Shown here: piece after piece, positions 1 through 8,505 of the stretch
How positions within the stretch are numbered: the stretch's first letter is position 1
Layout of the letters: every line of letters starts with the position of its first letter
From: Kitasatospora cinereorecta
GTDB taxonomy: Bacteria > Actinomycetota > Actinomycetes > Streptomycetales > Streptomycetaceae
Assembly (NCBI RefSeq): GCF_024172095.1
Contig: NZ_JAMZDX010000005.1
Span: 124,001-188,000 of the forward strand
Direction: 5' to 3'
Length of the DNA: 64,000 bases
Made by a program: the position numbers and the translations under genes
The notes under the pieces: generated by a model
What the model was told of the DNA's origin: nothing
Database searches by the model: none
What the model saw: only the letters and a program-made list of their open reading frames with translations

Positions 1-1
1 C

Positions 2-901
2 ACCGAGGGGATCGGCGACCCGGTTCCCTCGGGCCGGCGCGGCTGGGCCGCCCTGCTCGCCCCGACGCTCTCGGACGGCCTGGTGGACTTCCACAACCTG
101 GCGCGCAGCGGTGCGCTCAGCCGCGACCTGGCGTACGAGCAGCTGCCGGCCGCCCTCGCCCTGCGTCCGCACGTCGCAGCGGTGATGATCGGCGGCAACG
201 ACACCCTGCGGGCGTCCTTCGACATCGTGCGGACCGCCCGCCACCTGGACACCGCGCTCGCCGCCCTGAGCGCCGCCGGCGCCGTCCCGCTGACCGCCTG
301 CCTGCCCGACCCGGGCCGGCTGCTGCGCCTGCCGGCGCCGATGGCCCGGCCGCTCGCCCGCCGGATGCGGGCGGTCAACGCGGTGGTCCACGAGCTCTCC
401 GCCCGCCACCGCGCCGTCCACCTGCACGTCGCCCGACTCCCGTGGCAGCGCGAGCGCTTCCTGCTCAGCGTGGACCGGCTGCACCCGAGCGCGGCCGGCC
501 ACCAGCGGATCGCGGCCGGCTTCCACGCGCTGCTCGCCGCCGAGGGCCACCCGGTCGGCCCGCCCGCACCGCCGCTCGCCGCCGCCCCGCCCGGCGCCGC
601 CGCCGACCTGTGGTGGATGGCGACCCGGGGCACCCGCTGGATCGCCGCCCGCTCCACCGACCTGCTCCCCGGCCTGCTCTCGCTGGCCGCGGCCGAGTCC
701 GGCCACCTGCTCGCCCGCACCACCCACCGGCTGGACGCCGCCGCCGACCGCCGCACCGCCGCCGCGCTCGCCCGCCTCCCGCTCCCGACCCGGCTCCCGA
801 CGCCGCTCCCGACCCCGGCGCCGCGGGCCCTTCCGCAGGCGGTTCCGGGTGATCCGCACCCTTCCCGGGTTGTTCATACATCTGCCACTACCCGCGAGTA
901 G
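2..901 (+). CDS. SGNH/GDSL hydrolase, 5'-truncated by the window edge
   Basis: The reading frame is open from the first base and ends at TAG 901, so the true start lies upstream. The first residues, TEGIGDP, continue the block I motif GDSxTEGxGDP, and the catalytic Ser should sit just outside the window. Visible motifs are GGND at about residues 64-67 (block III, oxyanion hole) and VDRLHP at about 158-163, which supplies the Asp/His pair. This fits the lipase/esterase SGNH family. The C-terminal 80 residues are Pro/Ala-rich low complexity. The substrate cannot be told from sequence. It is followed after 66 bp by a secreted phospholipase, but the genes look independently transcribed. Confidence 0.85.
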   Translation, partial: TEGIGDPVPSGRRGWAALLAPTLSDGLVDFHNLARSGALSRDLAYEQLPAALALRPHVAAVMIGGNDTLRASFDIVRTARHLDTALAALSAAGAVPLTACLPDPGRLLRLPAPMARPLARRMRAVNAVVHELSARHRAVHLHVARLPWQRERFLLSVDRLHPSAAGHQRIAAGFHALLAAEGHPVGPPAPPLAAAPPGAAADLWWMATRGTRWIAARSTDLLPGLLSLAAAESGHLLARTTHRLDAAADRRTAAALARLPLPTRLPTPLPTPAPRALPQAVPGDPHPSRVVHTSATTRE

Positions 902-967
902 GCTCGACACCTTCGCGCGGCATAGTGCCGGGCCGAGACGCCCCAACCACCAAGGGAGAACGCTCGG

Positions 968-3013
968 ATGACCCCCGTGAACCGCAGAACATTCCTCGGA
1001 TCGGCCGCCGCGCTCGGCGCCGCCCTCGGACTGGACGCCCTGCCCGGCACCACCGGCCGGGCCGAGGCCGCCACCACCGGCACCATCACCGACGTGAAGC
1101 ACGTCGTGGTCCTGATGCAGGAGAACCGCAGCTTCGACCACTACTTCGGCGCGCTCAAGGGCGTCCGCGGCTTCGCCGACCGCGCCACCGTCCAACTCGC
1201 GGGCGGCTACGACGTCTTCAACCAGCCGAACGGCAGCGGCCGGCAGTACCCGTGGCAGCTGAGCGCCAACAACACCTGGTGGTGGGGCACGAGCGCCGAG
1301 TCGATAGCCCAGTGCGACGGCTCGCTGGACCACGGCTGGAACACCCAGCACGCCGCCTGGAACAGCGGCAAGATGGACAGTTGGATCTCGGCCAAGGGCT
1401 CCAACCGCACCATGGGGTACCTGGCCCGCGCCGACATCCCGTTCCACTACGCCCTGGCCGACGCGTACACCGTCTGCGACGCGTACCACTGCTCGATCCT
1501 CAGCGCGACCGGGCCCAACCGCACCTACCTGTGGTCCGGCACCATCGACCCGGCGGGCACCGCGGGCGGGCCGGCCTACGACGGCGGCGACGAGAAGAAC
1601 CTGCGCTGGCAGACCTACGCCGAGGCGCTGCAGAACGCCGGGGTCAGCTGGAAGGTCTACCAGAACACCGCCGACAACTTCGGCGACAACGGCCTCGCCT
1701 ACTTCAGCCAGTTCACCGGCGCGGCGAGCACCAGCCCGCTGTACCAGCGCGGCATGACCTCGGTGCCGAAGGCCAGCGGCTCGACGCCCGACGACATCGC
1801 CGCCGCCATCAGGGCCGACGCGCTCGCGGGCACCCTCCCGCAGGTCTCCTGGGTGGTCGCCGACCAGGCCCACTCCGAGCACCCGGACGCCCCGCCGAAC
1901 GACGGCGCCCACTTCGTCTACCAGGTGCTGCAGTCCCTGGCCGCCAGCCCGGACGTGCTCAACTCCACCGTCCTGTTCCTCAACTACGACGAGAACGACG
2001 GCTTCTTCGACCACGTCCCGCCGCCCGTCCCGCCCGCGGGCACCGCCGACGAGAGCTACAACGGCACCGCGATCGGCCTCGGCTTCCGCGTCCCGATGGT
2101 CATCGTCTCGCCGTGGACCCGCGGCGGCTGGGTCGACTCCGAGGTCTTCGACCACACCTCGGTGATCCGCTTCCTGGAGACCTGGACCACCGCGATCGGC
2201 AAGCCCGCCGTCGCCACCACGATCAGCGCGTGGCGCCGCAAGGTCTGCGGCGACCTCACCGGCGCCTTCGACTTCGCCCACCCGGTGTACGGGCTGCCCG
2301 CGCTGCCGGACGTCAGCGCCAGCGTCCACCAGGCCGGCTGCAACGTCACCCCCAACCCGGCACCCACCACCAACGCGCTGCCCGCCCAGGAGCCCGGCAC
2401 CCGGCCCGCCCGCGCGCTGCCGTACCAGCCGAACGGTTCGGTCGACCGCCTCGAGTTCGACGCCGACGGCAAGATCCTGCTCTGGCTCGCCATGGCCAAC
2501 CAGGGCGGGCCCGCCACCCGCGCCGCCCACTTCGCGGTCTACGCCAACGCCTGGCGCAGCGGCGGGCCGTGGCAGTACACCGTGGAGCCCGGCGGCACCG
2601 CCGGCGACTTCTTCAACATCGGCACCGGCTTCGGCGACGGCAAGTACGACCTCACCATGGTCGGCCCCAACCGCTTCCTGCGCCGCTTCACCGGCGACGC
2701 CACCGCGGCCGGCAAGCAGCTCGAGGCGGTCAGCTCGTACGCCCCGGCGCCGGACACCGGCAAGCTCGCGGTCTGGTTCACCTTCACCAACACCTCGGCC
2801 GCGGCAGCCACGTTCACCGTCAAGGCCACCAACTACCGCAGCGGCACCTGGACCTACCAGGTCCCCGCCGGCGGCACGGTCCGCGACTGGTTCAACGCCG
2901 TCACCGTCGCGAACGGCTGGTACGACTTCACCGTCACCACCACCGCCGACGCGAGCTGGACCCGCCGCTTCACCGGCCACCTGGAGACCGGCAGCGCCAG
3001 CATCTCCGGCTGA
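968..3013 (+). CDS. Phosphocholine-specific phospholipase C family, Tat-exported
   Basis: This 681-residue protein belongs to the bacterial non-haemolytic phospholipase C/acid phosphatase family, which cleaves phosphocholine-type lipid headgroups outside the cell. The N-terminus carries a twin-arginine signal (NRRTFLGSAAALGAALG) with a likely cleavage after GRAEA near residue 35. The metal-site motif ENRSFDHYFG follows at about residues 52-61. A second conserved block, DENDGFFDHVPPP, is near residue 345. The last 200 residues hold two C-terminal beta domains typical of the family (paired VEPGGTAGDFFN and VPAGGTVRDWFN units). The start is the ATG preceded by AAGGGAGAA. Secretion is expected through Tat, so it folds before export. 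Confidence 0.93.
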   Translation: MTPVNRRTFLGSAAALGAALGLDALPGTTGRAEAATTGTITDVKHVVVLMQENRSFDHYFGALKGVRGFADRATVQLAGGYDVFNQPNGSGRQYPWQLSANNTWWWGTSAESIAQCDGSLDHGWNTQHAAWNSGKMDSWISAKGSNRTMGYLARADIPFHYALADAYTVCDAYHCSILSATGPNRTYLWSGTIDPAGTAGGPAYDGGDEKNLRWQTYAEALQNAGVSWKVYQNTADNFGDNGLAYFSQFTGAASTSPLYQRGMTSVPKASGSTPDDIAAAIRADALAGTLPQVSWVVADQAHSEHPDAPPNDGAHFVYQVLQSLAASPDVLNSTVLFLNYDENDGFFDHVPPPVPPAGTADESYNGTAIGLGFRVPMVIVSPWTRGGWVDSEVFDHTSVIRFLETWTTAIGKPAVATTISAWRRKVCGDLTGAFDFAHPVYGLPALPDVSASVHQAGCNVTPNPAPTTNALPAQEPGTRPARALPYQPNGSVDRLEFDADGKILLWLAMANQGGPATRAAHFAVYANAWRSGGPWQYTVEPGGTAGDFFNIGTGFGDGKYDLTMVGPNRFLRRFTGDATAAGKQLEAVSSYAPAPDTGKLAVWFTFTNTSAAAATFTVKATNYRSGTWTYQVPAGGTVRDWFNAVTVANGWYDFTVTTTADASWTRRFTGHLETGSASISG

Positions 3014-3105
3014 CCCGCCTCTTTGGCCAACCGGCAACTCCGGCCGACCCGCCACGACGCCCGGTATCGCTCGGCCCCACCCGAGCGGTACCGGCGGTGG
3101 CCCGC

Positions 3106-3780
3106 TCAGCCGCCCGGCCGCTCCTCGCCCGCCTCCCAGAGGCCGGCGAACAGCTCGTCCAACCGCTCCTCACCGACCGGCGGTTCGGGCAGCGGCGGTC
3201 CGGCCGGCGCGCGGAAGCCGTCGAGCAGCAGGGCCAGGTAGCGCCGCCACAGTCCGGGCCGCAGGTCGTGCGCGGCCGGCACCGCCCGGCACAGCGGCCC
3301 CAGCAGGAACAGCAGGTCCATCGCGACGACGTCGGTCCGCATGGTGCCCTGCCGCTGCGCGCGGGCCACCAGTTCGCCGACGGTCTCGGCGTTGCGGTGG
3401 CTCATCTCGGCGAGCGCCGGAACGCTCGGAATCGCCATCGTCACCACATCGTTGATGCCCCGGTTGTGGGCGACGAGGTCGAAGATCCGGGTGAAGTAGC
3501 CCTCGATCGCGCTCCAGGCGTCCTCGACCGCGAGCGCGTCCCGCCCGGCATCGACGACGACCCGGGCGGCGTCCGCGAAGACCTCCCCGATCAGCGCGTC
3601 GCGGGTCGGGAAGTGGCGGTAGAGGGTGGCGTTGCCGACGCCCGCACGCCGCGCGATGACGTCCAGCGGGGCGTCCGGGCCGAGTTCGGCGAAGACGTCG
3701 AGGGCCGCGGCGATCAGTGCGTCCCGGTTGCGCTGCGCGTCCCGCCGCAGCGGCGCCGGCCGAGTTCCACCCTGTGCCAT
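3106..3780 (-). CDS. TetR/AcrR family transcriptional regulator
   Basis: This 224-residue protein has a TetR N-terminal helix-turn-helix at about residues 15-60. The recognition helix region reads GVGNATLYRHFPTRDAL. The remainder is the all-helical ligand-binding and dimerisation domain, typical of the SbtR-like branch. I start it at the ATG giving MAQGGTRPAPLRRD, because upstream codons run into the intergenic operator repeats. It is divergent from the orphan cytochrome b gene at 3922. Two near-identical palindromes lie in the 141-bp gap, so autorepression and control of the cytochrome b operon are likely. The ligand is unknown. Confidence 0.9.
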   Translation of the reverse strand: MAQGGTRPAPLRRDAQRNRDALIAAALDVFAELGPDAPLDVIARRAGVGNATLYRHFPTRDALIGEVFADAARVVVDAGRDALAVEDAWSAIEGYFTRIFDLVAHNRGINDVVTMAIPSVPALAEMSHRNAETVGELVARAQRQGTMRTDVVAMDLLFLLGPLCRAVPAAHDLRPGLWRRYLALLLDGFRAPAGPPLPEPPVGEERLDELFAGLWEAGEERPGG

Positions 3781-3823
3781 GCGACCCACCCTATCCCGAC
3801 CGAGGACGCCTCCCCGGAGCAAC

Positions 3824-3842
3824 AAACGGGGACCACTCCCCA
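3824..3842. promoter_or_regulatory. Putative TetR operator, copy 1
   Basis: The sequence AAACGGGGACCACTCCCCA contains the inverted repeat GGGGA-N4-TCCCC. A second copy differing only in the central bases starts 44 bp downstream. Two matching palindromes in the divergent gap of a TetR gene are the usual arrangement for its operators. Binding itself is inferred. Confidence 0.65.
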
Positions 3843-3867
3843 CTTCCTGTAGACTCGCGCTCGCACA

Positions 3868-3886
3868 AAACGGGGACTGCTCCCCA
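3868..3886. promoter_or_regulatory. Putative TetR operator, copy 2
   Basis: The sequence AAACGGGGACTGCTCCCCA repeats the palindrome GGGGA-N4-TCCCC of the upstream copy. It lies 35 bp before the qcrB-like start codon. A -10-like TAGACT (3850-3855) sits between the two copies, so a bound repressor would cover the promoter. Confidence 0.65.
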
Positions 3887-3921
3887 TTTTTCGCTGACAG
3901 GCCCGACCGAGCGGAGCCGCC

Positions 3922-5568
3922 ATGCCCGATCACCCCACCCCTACGCACCCGCGGGCGCAGCGCGCCGCCGACTGGACGGACGGCCGCCTCGGCCTCTACG
4001 CCCTCGCCCGCGCCAACATCCGCAAGGTTTTCCCGGACCACTGGTCCTTCATCCTGGGCGAGATCTGCCTCTACACCTTCCTGATCATCATCCTGACCGG
4101 CGTCTATCTCACCCTCTTCTTCGAACCGAGCACGGCCGAGACCGTCTACCAGGGCCCGTACACCCCGCTGAACGGCATCCGGGTCTCCGAGGCGTACGCC
4201 TCCACCCTGCGGCTGAGCTTCGAGGTGCGCGGCGGCCTGCTGATCCGGCAGATCCACCACTGGGCGGCGCTGGTGTTCGTGGCGGCGATGTTCGTCCACA
4301 TGATGCGGGTGTTCTTCACCGGCGCGTTCCGCAAGCCGCGCGAACTCAACTGGCTGATCGGCTTTCTGCTGCTCCTGCTCGGCCTGCTGGACGGCTTCCT
4401 CGGCTACTCACTCCCCGACGACCTGCTCTCCGGCACCGGCATCCGCTTCGTCGAGGGTGTCGTGCTGGCCCTGCCACTCGTCGGCAGCTATGTCCAGATG
4501 TTCCTGTTCGGCGGCGAGTTCCCGGGCAGCGAGATCGTGCCGCGGTTCTTCACCGTGCACGTCCTGCTGGTCCCCGGTGTGATGGTGGGACTGCTGGTGG
4601 CGCACCTGATCCTGGTGTTCCACCACAAGCACACCCAGTTCGCCGGGCCCGGCCGCACCGAACGCAACGTGGTCGGCATGCCGCTGATGCCGGTCTACCT
4701 GGCCAAGGCCGGCGGCTTCTTCTTCCTGGTCTTCGGCACCGTCGCCGCGATATCCGCACTCGCCACCACCAACCCGATCTGGGCGTACGGCCCCTACCGG
4801 CCCGACCAGGTCTCCACCGACGCCCAGCCCGACTGGTACCTGGGCTTCGCCGAGGGCCTGATCCGGGTGATGCCCGGGTGGGAGGTCGGCATCGGCGGCG
4901 GGCACACCCTCAACCTGGGCGTCCTGGTGCCCCTCCTCGCCTTCCCGCTGGTACTCGCGACGCTCGCCGGCTACCCCTTCCTGGAGGCCTGGATCACCCG
5001 CGACGACCGGGAGCGTCACCTGCTGGACCGGCCGCGCAACGCCCCCGTCCGCACCGCGCTCGGCGCCGCCTGGATCGCCCTCTACCTGGTCCTGCTGGCC
5101 GGCGGTGGCAACGACCTGATCGCCACCCACCTGCACCTCTCCCTGGGCGCCATCACCTGGGCCGTCCGGATCGGCGCCTTCACCGTCCCGGTCGCCGTCT
5201 TCGAGGTCACCCGGCGCTGGTGCCTGGGCCTGCAGCGCCGGGACCGCGACGTGGTGCTGCACGGCCGCGAGACCGGCATCCTGGTCCGGCTGCCGCACGG
5301 CGAGTACGTCGAACGCCACGCCCCGCTCACTCCGGCCGAACTCCACCGGCGCACTGCCCACCACCGGCCCACCCCGCAGCCGCTGCCCGCGCCCACCTCC
5401 GCCTCCACCTCCACCTCCACCTCCACCGACGAGAACGGCGTCGCGCCGCGCCCCGGTGTCCTCGCCCGGGTACGGGGAAGACTGTCGGAGAGCTACCACG
5501 GCGGGTCCGGCCAGGCGGCCGAACCGGCCGCCGAGGAGTACCGTCGGATCGCCGGCGGCCACCACTGA
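3922..5568 (+). CDS. qcrB: Cytochrome bc1 complex cytochrome b subunit, orphan QcrB paralogue
   Basis: This 548-residue integral membrane protein is the quinol-oxidising haem protein of an actinobacterial bc1 (complex III) type. Transmembrane helices start near residue 45. The haem-ligand His pairs are visible in QIHHWAALVFVAAMFVHMM (about 110-128) and FFTVHVLLVPG plus LILVFHH (about 210-235). The Qo-site motif is PDWYLGF near residue 310, the actinobacterial form of PEWY. The hydrophilic C-terminus includes an Ser-Thr dipeptide repeat at about 495-502. No qcrA (Rieske) or qcrC (cytochrome c) gene adjoins it, unlike the housekeeping qcrCAB operon. A divergent TetR gene probably controls it. 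It may provide an alternative cytochrome b under a membrane-active stress; that role is inference. Confidence 0.9.
   Translation: MPDHPTPTHPRAQRAADWTDGRLGLYALARANIRKVFPDHWSFILGEICLYTFLIIILTGVYLTLFFEPSTAETVYQGPYTPLNGIRVSEAYASTLRLSFEVRGGLLIRQIHHWAALVFVAAMFVHMMRVFFTGAFRKPRELNWLIGFLLLLLGLLDGFLGYSLPDDLLSGTGIRFVEGVVLALPLVGSYVQMFLFGGEFPGSEIVPRFFTVHVLLVPGVMVGLLVAHLILVFHHKHTQFAGPGRTERNVVGMPLMPVYLAKAGGFFFLVFGTVAAISALATTNPIWAYGPYRPDQVSTDAQPDWYLGFAEGLIRVMPGWEVGIGGGHTLNLGVLVPLLAFPLVLATLAGYPFLEAWITRDDRERHLLDRPRNAPVRTALGAAWIALYLVLLAGGGNDLIATHLHLSLGAITWAVRIGAFTVPVAVFEVTRRWCLGLQRRDRDVVLHGRETGILVRLPHGEYVERHAPLTPAELHRRTAHHRPTPQPLPAPTSASTSTSTSTDENGVAPRPGVLARVRGRLSESYHGGSGQAAEPAAEEYRRIAGGHH
5404..5427 (+). repeat. 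6-bp coding microsatellite (TCCACC)4
   Basis: Four head-to-tail copies of TCCACC encode alternating Ser-Thr in the cytoplasmic tail of the cytochrome b protein. Slippage would stay in frame and only change tail length. Confidence 0.8.
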
Positions 5569-5578
5569 GGAGGTCGAC

Positions 5579-6034
5579 ATGCGTACGCGCGACAGGCGCC
5601 CTGCCGCCGACCGGCTCGGCGACCAGCGCCACCTGCTGCTGACCACCTTCGAGCCGGACGGCACCGAGGTCACCACCGCCACCTGGGTGATCCGCGACGG
5701 CGCCGCCCTCGGCATCTGGGCCCCCGCCGACTCCCCCGCCGTCCGGCGGCTGCGCGCGCACCCGACCGTCCTGGTCTGCGCCGGCGACGCCCACGGCCGC
5801 CCGATCGGCGCCCGCCTCGCCGCCCGGGCCACCCTCTGCGACCCGGACGCCACGGCCCGGTACCGGACCTCCCTGCTCAACAAGTACGGCCTCACCGGCC
5901 TCTTCGCCCTCGCCCGCAGCCGTCTGCGGCTCGGCCTGGACGGCACGGTCGGCGTCCGCATCACCCTCGCCGAGCAGTACCACCCGCTGCACTCCCCCGC
6001 CTGGCGTCCCCCCGACTGGTACTGCCTCAACTGA
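5579..6034 (+). CDS. PPOX-class F420/flavin-dependent oxidoreductase family protein
   Basis: This 151-residue protein resembles the pyridoxamine-5'-phosphate oxidase-like split-barrel proteins that bind F420 or FMN. Supporting features are the RHLLLTTFEPDGTEVTTATW opening strand pair, a central VLVCAGDAHGRPIGARLAARA strand region (quoted in part) and the C-terminal YHPLHSPAW. The ATG sits 11 bp after the qcrB-like stop and is preceded by GAGGAGG, so translation is probably coupled to the cytochrome gene. It is therefore likely the second gene of a TetR-controlled operon. Cofactor preference cannot be settled from the sequence. Confidence 0.75.
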   Translation: MRTRDRRPAADRLGDQRHLLLTTFEPDGTEVTTATWVIRDGAALGIWAPADSPAVRRLRAHPTVLVCAGDAHGRPIGARLAARATLCDPDATARYRTSLLNKYGLTGLFALARSRLRLGLDGTVGVRITLAEQYHPLHSPAWRPPDWYCLN

Positions 6035-6058
6035 TCCACCGGCGGCGATCGTCGGCAT

Positions 6059-6595
6059 CTACCAGAGGTCGCCGCCCCGCCAGTCGCACACCGTCAGCCC
6101 ACCGCGCGGATCCAGCGGCACGGCGACCGGCCGGACGTAGATCCATCCGTCCTCGTCGGCGGTCCGCACCACCCCGTCCGGAGTCAGCGCCCACGTCGGA
6201 CCGGTCCACGGCAACCAGCCGCGCGCCGCGTAGAACGGCACCCCGTCCTCGCTCGCCCCCAGCGCCCCGAGGTCGTACGCCCGGTCCACCATCCGTTCCA
6301 CCGCGCCCATCAGCGCACCGCCCCACCCCTGCCGCCGCCGGTCCGCCCGCACCCCGACCCCCTCGACGTAACCGGCGCGCAGCGCACGGCCGTTGTACGA
6401 CAGCCGGCGCTGCACCAGCGCCGCATGCCCGACCAGCTCCGCCCCGTCCGACGCCAGCACGTGCACCCCGCCCAGGCAGTGCTCCCAGTCGTCCGCGGTC
6501 AGCTCCCCCTCGAACACCTCGACCAGCAGCTCCCGTACGGCGGCCAGCGTCCCGGCATCGAGCTCGGCGGTGTGCACCACCCGGATCTCACCCAT
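6059..6595 (-). CDS. aac(2'): Aminoglycoside 2'-N-acetyltransferase, AAC(2')-I family
   Basis: This 178-residue GNAT enzyme carries the hallmark blocks of chromosomal AAC(2')-I enzymes such as mycobacterial AAC(2')-Ic. These are DDWEHCLGGVH near residue 38, QRRLSYNGRALRAGYVEGV at about 68-86, GWLPWTGPTW near 130, and the C-terminal CDWRGGDLW ending on Trp. The acetyl-CoA P-loop is in VRADRRRQGWGGAL. The family transfers acetyl to the 2'-amino group of gentamicin- or kanamycin B-class drugs; some members may have a different native substrate. The start is an ATG with GGGAGGATGG upstream. The gene stands alone, convergent with the PPOX gene, so a housekeeping rather than acquired resistance context is likely. 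Activity is inferred from motifs. Confidence 0.88.
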   Translation of the reverse strand: MGEIRVVHTAELDAGTLAAVRELLVEVFEGELTADDWEHCLGGVHVLASDGAELVGHAALVQRRLSYNGRALRAGYVEGVGVRADRRRQGWGGALMGAVERMVDRAYDLGALGASEDGVPFYAARGWLPWTGPTWALTPDGVVRTADEDGWIYVRPVAVPLDPRGGLTVCDWRGGDLW

Positions 6596-6755
6596 ACCGC
6601 CATCCTCCCGACCACCCCGCCGCCCCGCACCACGGTTTCCCGCCACCGCCGGCCCTGCCGGCCCCGCCGTCCGGCGCGGGGTGCCGCCCGGCCACCGCTC
6701 CGCGCAGTACGATCACGATCGACCACACCGTCACCGCGAACAGGGGGCCACCGCC

Positions 6756-7616
6756 GTGCAGGTCGGATTCGTCGGACTGGGCGCCATGGGCCGGGAGATG
6801 ACCCGCCGACTCCTCGCCGCCGGGCACTCGGTCCAGGTCTGGAACCGCTCCCGACCCGCCGTGGACACCCTGGTCGCCGAGGGCGCCCGCCCCGCCGGTC
6901 AACTCGCCGACGTCTTCGCCAACGAGGCCGTCGTCTCCATGCTCGCCGACGACCACGCGGTCGAATCCCTGCTGCTGGACGCCCGGTTGCTGGAATCCGC
7001 CTCCACCGCCGTGCACGTCAACATGGCCACCGTCTCCCCCGGCCTGGCCCGCCGCGCCGCCGCCCTGCACGCCTCGCACGGCGTCGGCTACCTGGCCGCC
7101 CCGGTCCTCGGCCGGACCGACGTGGCCGCCGCCGGCAACCTCAACATCCTCGCCGCGGGCGCCGATCCCGACATCGACCGGGTCGAGCCGCTGTTCGAGG
7201 CGATGGGCCGGAAGACCTGGCGGCTCGGCACCCGCCCGGAGGCCGCCAACGTGGCCAAGATCTGCGTCAACTTCATGCTGACGTCCGCCATCGAATCGCT
7301 CTCCGAGGCCACCGCCCTCGCCGAGGCCAACGGTCTGGCCGCCGGCGACCTCCTCGACCTGGTCACCGGAACCGTCTTCCCCGGCCCGGTGTACGCGGGC
7401 TACGGCGCGATGATCGCCGAACGCCGCTACGAACCCGCCGGCTTCCGCCTCGCCCTCGGCCGCAAGGACGTCGGCTTGGCCCTCGACACCGCGGCAGCCG
7501 CCCAGGTCCCCCTCCCGCTCGCCGAACTCCTCCGCGAAGCCCTCGACCAGGCCATCACCGCCGGCCACGCCGACCACGACCTCGCCGCCCTCGCCGAAAC
7601 CTCCCGCCACCGCTGA
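6756..7616 (+). CDS. NAD(P)-dependent beta-hydroxyacid dehydrogenase (3-hydroxyisobutyrate dehydrogenase family)
   Basis: This 286-residue protein has a Rossmann fold at its N-terminus (QVGFVGLGAMG, residues 2-12). The substrate and catalytic regions are recognisable at about 116-123 (APVLGRTD) and at ANVAKICVNFML near 165, where Lys168 is the expected catalytic residue. The all-helical C-terminal dimerisation domain follows. The normal family substrate motif DAPVSGG is replaced by LAAPVLGRTD. That favours the imine-reductase/6-phosphogluconate-like subgroup, so the substrate is uncertain. I use the GTG at 6756 because it places the Rossmann beta-strand at the N-terminus. The start codon has only a weak GGGGG Shine-Dalgarno. 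Confidence 0.85.
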   Translation: MQVGFVGLGAMGREMTRRLLAAGHSVQVWNRSRPAVDTLVAEGARPAGQLADVFANEAVVSMLADDHAVESLLLDARLLESASTAVHVNMATVSPGLARRAAALHASHGVGYLAAPVLGRTDVAAAGNLNILAAGADPDIDRVEPLFEAMGRKTWRLGTRPEAANVAKICVNFMLTSAIESLSEATALAEANGLAAGDLLDLVTGTVFPGPVYAGYGAMIAERRYEPAGFRLALGRKDVGLALDTAAAAQVPLPLAELLREALDQAITAGHADHDLAALAETSRHR

Positions 7617-7677
7617 CCCGGAGCCGGTCCGGCCGACCCGCCCCCCGACCCCCCGGCCGTCGGGCCGCGCCCCGCCC

Positions 7678-8436
7678 TCAGAACGCGCCGTGCCGCCCCT
7701 CCCCCTCGGCGAACCGGCGCGCCCCGGCGACGGTCTCGGCCGCGAGGGCGTACGTGCCGTGCTGCCATTCGTTGGCCATCGCCGCCGGCTCGGCCAGTCC
7801 GGCCTGCTCGCGGACGGACAGTCGGTCGTGTCGCAGGCAGGTCTGCGGGAACCGGGCGAGTTCTGCGGCGAGGGCTTCGGCGGCGGCCCGTTCCTCGCCG
7901 ACCGGGACCACCCGGTTGGCCAGGCCGATCCGCTCGGCCTCCTCGGCGTCCACGGGCCGACCGGTGAGGATGAGGTCCATCGCTCGGCTCTCCCCGATCA
8001 GCCGGGGCAGCCGTACCGTCCCGCCGTCGATCAGCGGCACGCCCCAGCGCCGGCAGAAGACGCCGAAGACGGTGTCCTCGGCGACCACCCGCAGGTCGCA
8101 CCAGAGCGCCAACTCCAGCCCGCCGGCGACCGCGTGGCCGGAAACCGCCGCGATCACCGGCTTGCCGAGCGTCATCCGGGTCGGCCCCATCGGGCCCGGC
8201 CCATCGGCCGCCAGCCGGTTGCCGCGCTCGGTGCCGATGGCCTTGAGGTCGGCGCCGGCGCAGAAGGTGCCGCCTTCGCCCCACAGCACGGCAACCGCCG
8301 CGCTCCCGTCGGCGTCGAACTCCTCGAAGGCGGCGACCAGTGCCGCCGCGGTCGGCCCGTCGACGGCGTTGCGGACCTCGGGCCTGGCCAGGACCACCGT
8401 CCAGACCGGCCCGTTCTTCTCCACCCTGACGGTCAT
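7678..8436 (-). CDS. Enoyl-CoA hydratase/isomerase (crotonase) family protein
   Basis: This 252-residue protein has the crotonase oxyanion-hole segments EGGTFCAGADLKAIG (about 55-69) and AVSGHAVAGGLELALWCD (about 100-117). The second block keeps the Gly-Gly oxyanion pair and a following Glu. It would act on acyl-CoA thioesters, either hydrating enoyl-CoA or acting as a related isomerase or thioesterase. The C-terminal helix is typical for trimerisation. The gene is monocistronic and convergent with the dehydrogenase at 6756, with 61 bp between the stop codons. No other fatty-acid gene is nearby, so the pathway is unknown. Confidence 0.9.
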   Translation of the reverse strand: MTVRVEKNGPVWTVVLARPEVRNAVDGPTAAALVAAFEEFDADGSAAVAVLWGEGGTFCAGADLKAIGTERGNRLAADGPGPMGPTRMTLGKPVIAAVSGHAVAGGLELALWCDLRVVAEDTVFGVFCRRWGVPLIDGGTVRLPRLIGESRAMDLILTGRPVDAEEAERIGLANRVVPVGEERAAAEALAAELARFPQTCLRHDRLSVREQAGLAEPAAMANEWQHGTYALAAETVAGARRFAEGEGRHGAF

Positions 8437-8505
8437 GCGCTCGCACCCCTCTCCAGAGCCCTCTCGGTCATCATCGCACCCCCCACCACCCCCCTTCTCG
8501 TCCCA

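Noticed and set aside
841..967. Possible PHO box (GTTCATACATC) ahead of phospholipase C
   Set aside because: Only one loose half-unit is visible; PhoP boxes need direct repeats at 11-bp spacing.
925..3852. 975-codon open frame overlapping the phospholipase gene
   Set aside because: It is a shadow: Arg/Pro/His-rich composition, no domains, and the overlapping frame encodes a clear phospholipase C.
3922..5568. Housekeeping qcrCAB operon
   Set aside because: No Rieske or cytochrome c gene adjoins and the 5' neighbour is a divergent TetR gene, so it is treated as an orphan paralogue.
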